Below the pieces are notes generated by a model that worked only from the letters and a program-made list of their open reading frames with translations, was not told the origin of the DNA and did not search any database. From Gammaproteobacteria bacterium (GTDB lineage: Bacteria; Pseudomonadota; Gammaproteobacteria; JAJDOJ01): a DNA stretch of 25,322 nucleotides. Below, in pieces: positions 1 through 7,632 of this stretch; within the stretch, counting starts at the first letter, position 1; each line of letters opens with the position of its first letter. Both the position numbers and the translations under genes were made by a program. The DNA is taken from assembly GCA_027030565.1 (NCBI GenBank), contig JALVEU010000273.1:1-25322 (forward strand). The letters are read 5' to 3'.

Positions 1-1
1 G

Positions 2-475
2 GCGTTCATGGGGATCAAGATCCTCGCCCCTGGCTTCTACTCCAGGCAGGACACCCGCACGCCCGTCAAGATCGGCGTGGTGGCCATGCTCGCCAACATG
101 GCGCTCAACGTGGCCTTCGTGGTTCCCTGGGTATGGATGGGGCTGCCCGGTCCGCACGCGGGCCTCGCGCTGGCCACGTCTGCGGCCGCCTGGCTGAACG
201 CGGCCCTGTTGCGCCGACGGCTCATGAGCCAGGGAGTGTACACGCCAGGGGGCTTTTGGCCGCGCCTGGTGGGCGCGAGTGCGGCGGCTGGGCTGGTGAT
301 GACGGCCTTTCTCGTGTGGGCCACACCGCCCCTGGCGCAATGGGCGGTCTGGAGTCCCGGCGAACGACTCGGCGCACTTCTCGCACTGATCGTCGCCGGG
401 GCCGGTGCCTATGGGGCGGTGCTCTGGCTGGGCGGACTGCGCCCCGCCATGCTGCGTCCCGACGCCGGGCTCTGA
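2..475 (+). CDS. murJ: Lipid II flippase MurJ (MviN), C-terminal part only
   Basis: The reading frame is open from base 2, so the gene starts before the window; 157 residues remain. The visible start carries the MurJ hallmark in which a PGF-Y-x-RQDT-x-TPVK segment (residues about 9-24 of the fragment) follows a membrane helix. Several hydrophobic helices then follow, at about residues 25-45, 50-65, 87-105 and 120-143, ending in a short polar tail. MurJ is an inner-membrane MOP-superfamily transporter that flips lipid II to the periplasmic face for peptidoglycan synthesis. This piece should correspond to roughly the last four or five of its 14 helices. The gene is followed after 82 bases by ribF, the same order as in Pseudomonas. 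The product is certain enough from the conserved motif, but nothing can be said about its start or promoter. Confidence 0.9.
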   Translation, partial: AFMGIKILAPGFYSRQDTRTPVKIGVVAMLANMALNVAFVVPWVWMGLPGPHAGLALATSAAAWLNAALLRRRLMSQGVYTPGGFWPRLVGASAAAGLVMTAFLVWATPPLAQWAVWSPGERLGALLALIVAGAGAYGAVLWLGGLRPAMLRPDAGL

Positions 476-528
476 TCCGTCTGCGCATGGGGTGGTGAAC
501 AACGGGAAAGCGCGGCGGGACCGTGCGT

Positions 529-534
529 TACAAT
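529..534 (+). promoter_or_regulatory. Possible -10 box upstream of ribF
   Basis: TACAAT (5 of 6 to the sigma-70 -10 consensus) lies 23 bases before the ribF ATG, in the gap after murJ. No convincing -35 hexamer is present 16-18 bases upstream, so this is a weak candidate only. Confidence 0.25.
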
Positions 535-557
535 TGGTTTTTTCGGCACCGCAGCCC

Positions 558-1538
558 ATGGAACTCATTCGCGGCGAACACAATCTGCGGCCACGACATC
601 GCGGTTGCGTGGCCAGCATCGGGAGTTTCGACGGCGTGCACCTGGGGCATCAGACGGTCCTGGGGCAACTGGCGGAAAAGGCCGTGGAGCTCGGTCTGCC
701 CACCACCGTGATCGTCTTCGAGCCCCTGCCCCGGGAATACTTCGCCGGCGGCCACGGCCCTGCCCGCCTGACCCGATTCCGGGAAAAGGTGCAGGCCCTG
801 CGGCGGTTCTCCGTGGACCGGCTCCTCTGTCTGCGCTTCGACCGGCGCCTGGCCGAGATGCCCGCCACCCGGTTCATCGAACGCATCCTGGTGCGGGGGC
901 TGGGGGTGCGGCACTTGGTCGTGGGCGACGACTTCCGGTTCGGACGCGGCCGTGAGGGCGACTTCCATACGCTTCAGGAAGCCGGCCGGCGCTACGGATT
1001 CAGCGTCGCGCACATGCTCACCTTCGACATCGACGGCGCGCGCGTGAGCAGCACGCGCGTGCGCGAGGCGCTGGCGCGCGGTGACCTGGAGACCGCAGCC
1101 AGGCTGTTGGGCCGCCCCTATCGCATGAGCGGACGGGTGGCACACGGCGACAAGCGCGGACGAGTGCTGGGCTTCCCCACCGCCAACATCCGGCTTGCGC
1201 GACGCGTCTCGCCGCTCCAGGGGGTGTTTGCCGTGGAGATGTACGGGCTCGACCCCGAACCCTTGGCCGGCGTGGCCAACGTCGGCACGCGGCCCACCAT
1301 GGACGGCACCGAGGCCCGGCTCGAAGTGCACCTGCTGGACTTCGACCAGGACATCTACGGACGGCACGTCCACGTGGAGTTTCTGCACAAGATCCGGGAC
1401 GAGCGCCGGTTCGAGTCCCTGGAGGCCCTGGTGCAGCAGATTCGTGCGGACGTGGGGGCGGCCCGTGACTTCTTCCGTCACCGCGGCACCGACACAGGGG
1501 CGCCCCAAGGACGGCCGGCAGCAGGGCGTGGGCCTTGA
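558..1538 (+). CDS. ribF: Bifunctional riboflavin kinase / FAD synthetase RibF
   Basis: This cytosolic enzyme converts riboflavin to FMN and then FMN to FAD. The protein has 326 residues, close to the usual 310-320. The N-terminal adenylyltransferase domain shows the nucleotide-binding motif GSFDGVHLGH at residues 22-31, GDDFRFGRGREGD at 123-135 and the SSTRVRE signature at 164-170. The C-terminal flavokinase domain shows GFPTAN at 205-210 and NVGTRPT at 241-247. The ATG at 558 is chosen because family homology begins right there. An upstream in-frame ATG at 405 would overlap murJ and add residues unlike RibF. The last 15 or so residues (TGAPQGRPAAGRGP) look like an unstructured tail. The gene lies between murJ and ileS, the conserved order in gammaproteobacteria. 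Confidence 0.96.
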   Translation: MELIRGEHNLRPRHRGCVASIGSFDGVHLGHQTVLGQLAEKAVELGLPTTVIVFEPLPREYFAGGHGPARLTRFREKVQALRRFSVDRLLCLRFDRRLAEMPATRFIERILVRGLGVRHLVVGDDFRFGRGREGDFHTLQEAGRRYGFSVAHMLTFDIDGARVSSTRVREALARGDLETAARLLGRPYRMSGRVAHGDKRGRVLGFPTANIRLARRVSPLQGVFAVEMYGLDPEPLAGVANVGTRPTMDGTEARLEVHLLDFDQDIYGRHVHVEFLHKIRDERRFESLEALVQQIRADVGAARDFFRHRGTDTGAPQGRPAAGRGP

Positions 1539-1697
1539 ATCGACGACCGATTGCAGGCATTTTGGGCGGCTTGCGCGACTGAGCCGCACCCATGTCCTGC
1601 CTCCAAGATCGAGGCGCCATGTAGCCAGGCGCAAGACCAGCGCCTGCCCGGTACCGCCCTGGAGGTACGGGACCTCGTCCATCCAAGCTGGGACCCC

Positions 1698-4517
1698 ATG
1701 AGCGACTACAAAAAGACGCTGAACCTGCCGCAGACCGATTTCCCAATGCGCGGCAATCTGCCCAAGCGCGAGCCCGAGCGCCTGGCCCGTTGGGAGGCTG
1801 AAGACCTGTATGCCAAGGTCCGGGCCGCCCGCAAGGGCGCCCCGCGTTTCGTGCTTCACGACGGGCCGCCCTATGCCAACGGTGACATCCACATCGGCCA
1901 CGCCGTCAACAAGATCCTCAAGGACATCATCGTCAAGAGCCGCCTGCTCTCGGGTTACGACGCCCCTTTCGTGCCGGGCTGGGATTGCCATGGCCTGCCC
2001 ATCGAGCTTCAGGTGGAGAAGCTGCACGGCAAGGCCGGTGCCGATCTGCCACCGGCCGAGTTCCGGCGTGCCTGTCGCGACTACGCCCTGAGCCAGGTGG
2101 AGCGCCAACGTACGGATTTCAAACGCCTTGGCGTACTGGGAGATTGGGCGCACCCCTACCTCACCCTGGAGCCCCGTTTCGAGGCAGACGTGCTGCGGGC
2201 GCTGGGCCGGATCGTCGCCAATGGTCACCTGAGCCGGGGAGAGAAGCCGGTGCACTGGTGCATCGACTGCCGCTCGGCCCTGGCCGAGGCCGAGGTCGAG
2301 TACGAGGAACACACCTCAACGGCCATCGACGTGAAGTTCGAGGCCGTGGACCCGGCAGAGGCGGTGGCCCGCTTCGATCTGCTGGACGGGCCCGGAGAGG
2401 GGCCGGTCTCCATCGTCATCTGGACCACCACCCCTTGGACCCTGCCCGCCAATCAGGCCGTGGCCCTGCATCCGGACTTCGACTATCTGCTACTCCAGGC
2501 CGGCGGGCAACGGCTGATCGTGGCGCGCGAGCTGGCCGATGCGGCACGCTTGCGCTGGGGGATCGAAGAGGCGCAGGTGCTGGGGACGGCCCGTGGAGCG
2601 GCGCTCGAGGGTCTGCGCCTGAAGCACCCCTTCTACGACCGCGTGGTGCCCGTGATCCTCGGCGAACACGTCACCAGCGAGGCAGGCACCGGTGCCGTGC
2701 ATACCGCCCCCGGCCACGGCCAGGAGGACTATGTCGTGGGGCAACGCTACGGGCTGCCGGTGGACAATCCTGTCGGGCCCGACGGCCGGTTCTACGCGGA
2801 GACGCCACTGGTCGGTGGGCTGTCGGTTCAGGAAGCCAATGCCGTGGTGCTGGAGGCGCTCCAGAAGCGCGACCGACTCTTGTGCCGCGAGGAGATCCGC
2901 CACAGCTACCCGCACTGCTGGCGCCACAAGACGCCGATCATCTTCCGTGCTACGCCGCAATGGTTCATCGCCATGGACCAGTCCGGACTGCGGGAGGCGG
3001 CACTCAAGGCCATCGACGGCGTGCGCTGGCGCCCGGAGTGGGGTCACACGCGCATTCGCAACATGGTTGCCCAGCGCCCGGACTGGTGCATTTCACGCCA
3101 GCGCAACTGGGGCGTGCCCATCGCCCTGTTCGTCCACAAACGCTCCGGTGAGCCGCACCCGGACACCGTGCGCCTCATGGAGGCGGTGGCCGAACGGGTG
3201 GAGTCCCAGGGGCTGGACGGCTGGTACGAGCTGGACCCAGCGGAGCTGCTGGGAGAGGAGGCCGAGCAGTACGAAAAGAGCACGGACATCCTGGACGTGT
3301 GGTTCGATTCGGGTGTGACCCACTACTGCGTACTGGAACCGCGTCCGGAACTGCACTTCCCCGCCGAGGTGTATCTGGAGGGTTCGGACCAGCATCGGGG
3401 TTGGTTCCAGTCCTCCCTGCTCACTTCGGTGGCCATGCGAGGGGTGGCCCCCTATCGGGAGGTGCTCACCCACGGGTTCACGGTGGACGCTCGGGGACAG
3501 AAGATGTCCAAGTCCCGGGGCAACGTGGTGGCCCCGCAGCGGGTGGTGGACCAGCTGGGCGCCGACATCCTGCGCCTCTGGGTGGCGGCCACCGACTACA
3601 GCGCGGAGATGGCGGTCTCCGACGAGATCCTGCGCCGCACGGCCGATGCATACCGGCGGATCCGCAACACCGCGCGTTTCCTGCTGGCCAATCTCCACGG
3701 TTTCGAGCCTCGGCATCATACGCAAGCCGTGGATGCCCTCCTGCCGCTCGACCGCTGGGCCCTGGATCGCACGTTGCAGGTCCAACAACGCGTGCTCGAC
3801 GCCTACGAGGCCTATCAGTTCCATTTGATTTTCCAGGCGGTGCACAACTTCTGCGCCGTAGACATGGGCAGCCTTTATCTGGACGTCACCAAGGACCGGC
3901 TGTACACGCTGCCCGAGGGGCACCCTGCACGGCGCTCGGCGCAGACGGCCATGCTGGCCATCCTGGAGGCAATGGTGCGCTGGTTGGCGCCGATCCTGAG
4001 CTTTACCGCCGATGAGATCTGGGAGTTCATGCCGGGCGACCGCTCGAGTCCCGTCTTCGCTGCGCAGTGGGCCCGGGACCTGTCGCCGCTCGACGCCGAC
4101 GCCCCGTTGGGGCGCGAGGATTGGTCCCGCCTTCTGGCGGTGCGCGAGGCGGTGAGCAAGGTGCTGGAAGGACTGCGCAAGTCCGAGGCCATCGGTGCGG
4201 GACTGGATGCCGAGGTCGACCTGTACTGCGACGGCCTGCTGCGAGCGGTCCTCGAGCGTCCCGGCGAGGAACTGCACTTCCTGTTCATCACCTCGGCCGC
4301 CCGGGTCCACCCCTTGGTCGAGGCACCGGCGGGAGCAGAGCGGTTCTCTCTCGAGGGGGGAGAACTGGCCGTGGCCGCGTTCCCCAGTCCGCATCCCAAG
4401 TGCGTACGCTGCTGGCACCATGCACCGGACGTGGGTACGCATCCGGAACATCCGGCACTCTGTGCCCGGTGCATCGAGAACATCACCGGTGGTGGCGAGA
4501 GGCGGCAATGGATCTAG
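1698..4517 (+). CDS. ileS: Isoleucyl-tRNA synthetase
   Basis: Class I aminoacyl-tRNA synthetase that charges tRNA-Ile in the cytosol and edits valine. It has 939 residues against 938 in E. coli. The HIGH motif is at residues 65-68 within PPYANGDIHIGH, and KMSKS is at 602-606. The CP1 editing domain sits between them, with WTTTPWTLPAN followed by a GTGAVHTAPGHG segment. The C-terminal zinc site is intact, with cysteines at 902, 905, 922 and 925 (CVRC and CARC pairs), so this is the standard bacterial form. The ATG at 1698 begins the typical MSDYKKTLNLPQT N-terminus; a further upstream in-frame ATG at 1551 lies in the non-coding gap. No strong Shine-Dalgarno sequence is visible. The 159-base gap after ribF shows no recognisable element. 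Confidence 0.98.
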   Translation: MSDYKKTLNLPQTDFPMRGNLPKREPERLARWEAEDLYAKVRAARKGAPRFVLHDGPPYANGDIHIGHAVNKILKDIIVKSRLLSGYDAPFVPGWDCHGLPIELQVEKLHGKAGADLPPAEFRRACRDYALSQVERQRTDFKRLGVLGDWAHPYLTLEPRFEADVLRALGRIVANGHLSRGEKPVHWCIDCRSALAEAEVEYEEHTSTAIDVKFEAVDPAEAVARFDLLDGPGEGPVSIVIWTTTPWTLPANQAVALHPDFDYLLLQAGGQRLIVARELADAARLRWGIEEAQVLGTARGAALEGLRLKHPFYDRVVPVILGEHVTSEAGTGAVHTAPGHGQEDYVVGQRYGLPVDNPVGPDGRFYAETPLVGGLSVQEANAVVLEALQKRDRLLCREEIRHSYPHCWRHKTPIIFRATPQWFIAMDQSGLREAALKAIDGVRWRPEWGHTRIRNMVAQRPDWCISRQRNWGVPIALFVHKRSGEPHPDTVRLMEAVAERVESQGLDGWYELDPAELLGEEAEQYEKSTDILDVWFDSGVTHYCVLEPRPELHFPAEVYLEGSDQHRGWFQSSLLTSVAMRGVAPYREVLTHGFTVDARGQKMSKSRGNVVAPQRVVDQLGADILRLWVAATDYSAEMAVSDEILRRTADAYRRIRNTARFLLANLHGFEPRHHTQAVDALLPLDRWALDRTLQVQQRVLDAYEAYQFHLIFQAVHNFCAVDMGSLYLDVTKDRLYTLPEGHPARRSAQTAMLAILEAMVRWLAPILSFTADEIWEFMPGDRSSPVFAAQWARDLSPLDADAPLGREDWSRLLAVREAVSKVLEGLRKSEAIGAGLDAEVDLYCDGLLRAVLERPGEELHFLFITSAARVHPLVEAPAGAERFSLEGGELAVAAFPSPHPKCVRCWHHAPDVGTHPEHPALCARCIENITGGGERRQWI

Positions 4518-4581
4518 CGCAGGCCGGATGCCCCGGTGGTCTTGGGCGTCCGGCCATGCATCGGTGCCGCGGGGGGACGAC

Positions 4582-5079
4582 GTGCGTATAGGCAGATGGC
4601 TGACATTGTCGGGGCTGGTCGTGGTGATCGACCAGGTGAGCAAATGGGCGGCGCAGGCGTATCTCGACCCCGCGCGACCCGTGCCCGTGGTGCGCGGTTT
4701 CTTCGACTTGCAACTGGCCCACAACACAGGGGCCGCCTTCAGCCTGCTTGCGGATGCCGGCGGCTGGCAGCGGATCTTTTTCGTTGCGCTGGGTGCTGTG
4801 GTCAGCCTCGGCATCGTGTGGTGGTTGCGCCGCTTGCAGCCGCATGAACGCTGGCTGGCGCTGGGCCTGTCCCTGGTACTGGGCGGTGCCGTGGGTAATC
4901 TCGTGGATCGCATCCGCTGGGGACACGTGGTCGATTTCATCCATCTGTACCACGGCCCGTGGCACTGGCCCACCTTCAACGTGGCCGACTCGGCGATCAC
5001 CGTAGGGGCGATCCTGCTGATCGGGGCCGAGCTGCTCGGCCAGCGCGGCCGGGGCAAACAGCGCGATCCGGCTCTCTGA
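4582..5079 (+). CDS. lspA: Lipoprotein signal peptidase (signal peptidase II)
   Basis: Inner-membrane aspartic protease that removes signal peptides from diacylglyceryl-modified prolipoproteins. With the GTG at 4582 it has 165 residues, the normal family size. Four hydrophobic helices lie at about 8-18, 66-82, 92-106 and 137-152. Conserved motifs are DQVSKW (17-22), AHNTGAAFS (46-54), GAVGNLVDR (102-110) and FNVADSAI (132-139). By alignment with E. coli LspA, the two catalytic aspartates are D118 and D136. The GTG is preceded by a G-rich ribosome site at 4571-4577. An in-frame ATG at 4528 would add 18 non-homologous residues. The gene begins 64 bases after ileS. Confidence 0.95.
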   Translation: MRIGRWLTLSGLVVVIDQVSKWAAQAYLDPARPVPVVRGFFDLQLAHNTGAAFSLLADAGGWQRIFFVALGAVVSLGIVWWLRRLQPHERWLALGLSLVLGGAVGNLVDRIRWGHVVDFIHLYHGPWHWPTFNVADSAITVGAILLIGAELLGQRGRGKQRDPAL

Positions 5080-5238
5080 CCGGGCGGGCCCGATCGTGGC
5101 GCATCCGTCCAGTGCCTTCCAGAGGATGCCGGCGAGCGGGTGCTCCCAGGGTGCGTCCGGCACGCGCAGACGGGCGAGGCAACCGCGTCACCGCCGCACG
5201 GCGACCCGACTATGACGCCCCGGCGGGAGGGTGAACCG

Positions 5239-5685
5239 GTGCAGCGCGCGGCCCTGGGCGATGCCGTGGAAGTCCATATCCGGATCGAACTGGAGGACGG
5301 TCTGGTAGCAGAGGACACCTTCGCCGACGAACCGATAACCGCTGTCCTGGGCCAGGGGGACATCCACGCCTGTTTGGAGCGTCAGGTGCTGGGCATGGCC
5401 GTGGGCGAGGAACGCAACCTGACCCTCGAGCCCGAGGAGGGCTTCGGGCTGCGCACGCAAGAGGCGGTTCACACCCTGTCTCGCAGCGCGTTCTCAGCCT
5501 TGGGCCCTCTGGAGGTGGGACAGATCGTCGCCTTCGAGACCCCCAGCGGCCAACGGCTCCCAGGGGCGATCCGCGGGATCGACGACCGAGCTGTAGTGGT
5601 GGACTTCAACCATCCCCTGGCCGGCCACCGTCTCAGGCTGCGCGTCCGGCTGGTGGGCCTGCGCCGCAGCCGCGACGCTTCATGA
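5239..5685 (+). CDS. fkpB: FKBP-type peptidyl-prolyl isomerase FkpB (SlpA)
   Basis: Small cytosolic FKBP-fold prolyl isomerase and chaperone. From the GTG at 5239 it has 148 residues, against 149 for E. coli FkpB. Visible FKBP features are DAVEVHIRIELEDG at the start, LEPEEGFG (about 61-68) and the SlpA-type C-terminal signature VDFNHPLAGH (about 123-132). The inserted-in-flap region lies between these. The GTG is favoured because a GGGAGGG Shine-Dalgarno sequence ends 7 bases before it. The ATG at 5212 is in frame but has no such site and would give 157 residues. lspA-fkpB-ispH is the conserved E. coli and Pseudomonas order, although the functional reason is not evident. Confidence 0.92.
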   Translation: MQRAALGDAVEVHIRIELEDGLVAEDTFADEPITAVLGQGDIHACLERQVLGMAVGEERNLTLEPEEGFGLRTQEAVHTLSRSAFSALGPLEVGQIVAFETPSGQRLPGAIRGIDDRAVVVDFNHPLAGHRLRLRVRLVGLRRSRDAS

Positions 5686-5728
5686 CCCCGGCGCCCGCAG
5701 GGTCGCTGGGCGCAGACGCCCGCATCGG

Positions 5729-5734
5729 TATAAT
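5729..5734 (+). promoter_or_regulatory. Perfect TATAAT -10 box upstream of ispH
   Basis: A consensus TATAAT stands out in the GC-rich gap between fkpB and ispH, 63 bases before the ispH ATG. The expected -35 position (about 5706-5711) reads CTGGGC, a poor match, so any promoter here would be weak or activator-dependent. It suggests ispH can be transcribed separately from the upstream genes. Confidence 0.4.
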
Positions 5735-5797
5735 GACCGCCTGCAGTCGGCGGGGCCATGCGCCCCCTTATGTGACGAATCGACCCGGATCCGGTCC

Positions 5798-6766
5798 ATG
5801 CAAGTCCTTCTCGCCAATCCACGCGGCTTCTGTGCCGGTGTCCAACGGGCCATCGAGATCGTGGAACACGCCCTGGACCTGTTCGGGGCACCCATCTATG
5901 TGCGCCACGAGGTCGTCCACAACCGCTCCGTGGTGGAAGGACTGCGCAGGAAAGGAGCGGTGTTCGTCGAAGAGGTGGCCGAGGTCCCGGACGGGGCGAC
6001 GCTCGTCTTCAGCGCCCACGGGGTCTCCCGGGCGGTGCGTGAGGAGGCTGCCTCGCGGCGCCTGCGTGTTTTCGACGCCACCTGTCCATTGGTGACCAAG
6101 GTGCACATGGAGGTGGCCCGCTACAGCACTGAGGGGCGCGAGACCATCCTCGTGGGCCATGCCGGGCACCCAGAGGTGGAAGGAACCATGGGGCAGTACG
6201 ACCGCACCAGCGGCGGTGACATCTATCTGGTGGAGAACACGTCCGACGTGGAGCGGCTCCAGGTGCGCCGCCCCGACTTCCTGGCCATCGTCACCCAGAC
6301 GACGCTGTCCATGGACGATACCGAGGAGATCATCCAGGCACTGCGCAGGCGCTTTCCGCAGATCGTGGGGCCGCGCAAGAGTGACATCTGCTATGCCACC
6401 CAGAACCGGCAGGATGCAGTGAAACTCCTGACGGGGCAGGCTGACCTGATCCTGGTGGTGGGTTCCCGCAACAGCTCGAACTCCAACCGCCTGCGTGAGA
6501 TCGCCGAAAAGCGAGGCGTTCCCGCCTATTTGATCGATGACGCCAGCGAGATCGACCCAGCCTGGCTCTCCGGCAAGCGCTGCATCGGGGTCACGGCCGG
6601 GGCCTCGGCGCCGGAGCGCCTGGTCCAGCAGGTCATGGCCTACCTCCAGGACAAAGGTGCTCGAGTCCTCGGCGAAGTCGGAAGCGTGCGCGAGGAAGTG
6701 GTCTTCTCGTTACCAGCCGAACTGCGCCAGGCCGGGGCGTCGACCTCTGGAGAACGGTCCGCGTGA
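5798..6766 (+). CDS. ispH: 4-hydroxy-3-methylbut-2-enyl diphosphate reductase IspH (LytB)
   Basis: Last enzyme of the MEP isoprenoid pathway: reduces HMBPP to IPP and DMAPP using a [4Fe-4S] cluster, in the cytosol. It has 322 residues, the usual size. The three cluster cysteines are C12 (ANPRGFCAGV), C96 (ATCPLVTKVH) and C198 (DICYATQNRQ). The substrate-binding histidines H41, H74 and H124 and the catalytic glutamate E126 (GHPEVEG) are present, as is VTQTTLS at 165-171 and NSSNSNRL at 225-232. The ATG at 5798 is the only start consistent with the family N-terminus. The gene ends 12 bases from the oppositely oriented pilE, and no terminator hairpin is visible between them. ispH next to pilE is also the arrangement in Pseudomonas aeruginosa. 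Confidence 0.98.
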   Translation: MQVLLANPRGFCAGVQRAIEIVEHALDLFGAPIYVRHEVVHNRSVVEGLRRKGAVFVEEVAEVPDGATLVFSAHGVSRAVREEAASRRLRVFDATCPLVTKVHMEVARYSTEGRETILVGHAGHPEVEGTMGQYDRTSGGDIYLVENTSDVERLQVRRPDFLAIVTQTTLSMDDTEEIIQALRRRFPQIVGPRKSDICYATQNRQDAVKLLTGQADLILVVGSRNSSNSNRLREIAEKRGVPAYLIDDASEIDPAWLSGKRCIGVTAGASAPERLVQQVMAYLQDKGARVLGEVGSVREEVVFSLPAELRQAGASTSGERSA

Positions 6767-6778
6767 GCTACGGTCTGC

Positions 6779-7291
6779 TCAGTGGCCCCAGCTGTCTTCC
6801 CCGCTGTCGTCGGTGTCCCCATCGTTGTTCTTGTCCCAGCCGCGCCGACCGGCCTGATCGATGGTGAGCAGACCGTCCCCATCCTGGGTGGTGCCCGAGA
6901 TGGGTGTTGCGGTCAGTGTGAACGTGTCTGCACCGGAGACACTGACCGACAACGTGTAGTACTTGGCATTGCTGTCCTTGGGGGACTGAGTGAACGGGAG
7001 CGTCGGGGCCGCCGCATCGGCTGCGGTGGAACAGTCGTTGTCGGGTCCCGGATTGTAGCAGCCCGTCTCCGTGTGCACACGCTGCATGAAATTGGCCAGC
7101 TCCAGCAGATCCGCCTTGGCCATGGCGCGACGGGTCTTCTTGATCTGCGTCGTGTAGGCCGGAAAGGCCACAGCCGCCAGGATACCGACGACCACCACCA
7201 CGATCATCAGTTCGATGAGCGTGAAGCCCGTGCAGGGGCGCCGCCCGCGCTCCGCCCCTGCACTCCGCAGCGCTTTACGGCTGATAGGCAC
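6779..7291 (-). CDS. pilE: Type IV minor pilin PilE
   Basis: Prepilin with leader and processing site RRPCTG|FTLIE: cleavage after G22, mature residue +1 Phe and the assembly glutamate at +5 (E27). This is followed by the hydrophobic N-terminal helix and an ALTTQIKKTRRA-like start of the globular domain. It has 170 residues from the GTG at 7291, which has a GAGGAG ribosome site 10 bases upstream and overlaps the end of the upstream gene by 17 bases, suggesting translational coupling. As last gene of the fimU-pilVWXY1Y2E operon it is by position PilE, a minor pilin of the tip-priming complex. The C-terminus carries a D-x-N-x-DGD-x-DD loop (residues 153-162) that resembles a calcium loop. The usual C-terminal disulfide is not obvious; the two mature cysteines are both in the middle (TGCYNPGPDNDC). 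Confidence 0.88.
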   Translation of the reverse strand: MPISRKALRSAGAERGRRPCTGFTLIELMIVVVVVGILAAVAFPAYTTQIKKTRRAMAKADLLELANFMQRVHTETGCYNPGPDNDCSTAADAAAPTLPFTQSPKDSNAKYYTLSVSVSGADTFTLTATPISGTTQDGDGLLTIDQAGRRGWDKNNDGDTDDSGEDSWGH

Positions 7292-7619
7292 GCTGACGAA
7301 TCTCCTCGTGGGTGATGGGCTCGATCTCCTGCACGGCGTGGGTCTTCGGGTCGTAGGTGAAGCGTACCGGCTGGCCCAGCCGGAGCTTGTCCACGGAGAC
7401 CTCGGCCCCCGTGGCATCCCGGTACACGGTCTGCCCGGTCACCAGGAAACTCCGGTCGCCGAGCACGATCCGTCCGGTGCCGCCCTCCACGTAGATTCCG
7501 TCTACCGTGCCGACGCCCGTGGCGGCCGGTATCGCGCCGCTCCACAGGAACAGCGGCAACACGAGCGGATAGACCCGTCGTCTGATCCAAGGCTTACAGA
7601 TCACTCGCCAAGTCTTCAT
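7275..7619 (-). CDS. pilY2: PilY2-like small exported protein
   Basis: 114 residues from ATG 7619, with a GAGGAA ribosome site 9 bases upstream. It begins with a basic stretch (MKTWRVICKPWIRRR) and a hydrophobic segment ending AIPAA at about residue 33, which looks like a Sec signal peptide. The mature part, about 80 residues, is a compact beta-rich-looking domain (GTVDGIYVEGGTGRIVLGD then GQTVYRDATGAEV). The name rests mainly on position: P. aeruginosa has pilY2, of about 115 residues, in exactly this slot between pilY1 and pilE. I cannot verify sequence homology. PilY2 has been reported to matter for pilus biogenesis, but its biochemical role is not established. It starts 13 bases after the pilY1 stop, and its 3' end overlaps the pilE start. 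Confidence 0.68.
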   Translation of the reverse strand: MKTWRVICKPWIRRRVYPLVLPLFLWSGAIPAATGVGTVDGIYVEGGTGRIVLGDRSFLVTGQTVYRDATGAEVSVDKLRLGQPVRFTYDPKTHAVQEIEPITHEEIRQRAYQP

Positions 7620-7632
7620 CGGTCCAGGTTCC

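Noticed and set aside
1651..1668. GTACC/GGTAC inverted repeat upstream of ileS as a leader regulatory structure
   Set aside because: Only five paired bases plus a mismatch. No T-box features are present, and T-boxes are not expected for ileS in gammaproteobacteria.
528..5363. Very long minus-strand open frames opposite ribF, ileS, lspA and fkpB (594 and 756 codons)
   Set aside because: They lie antisense to well-identified genes, have low-complexity Gly/Arg/Pro/His-rich translations and no domain. They are expected by-products of high GC content.
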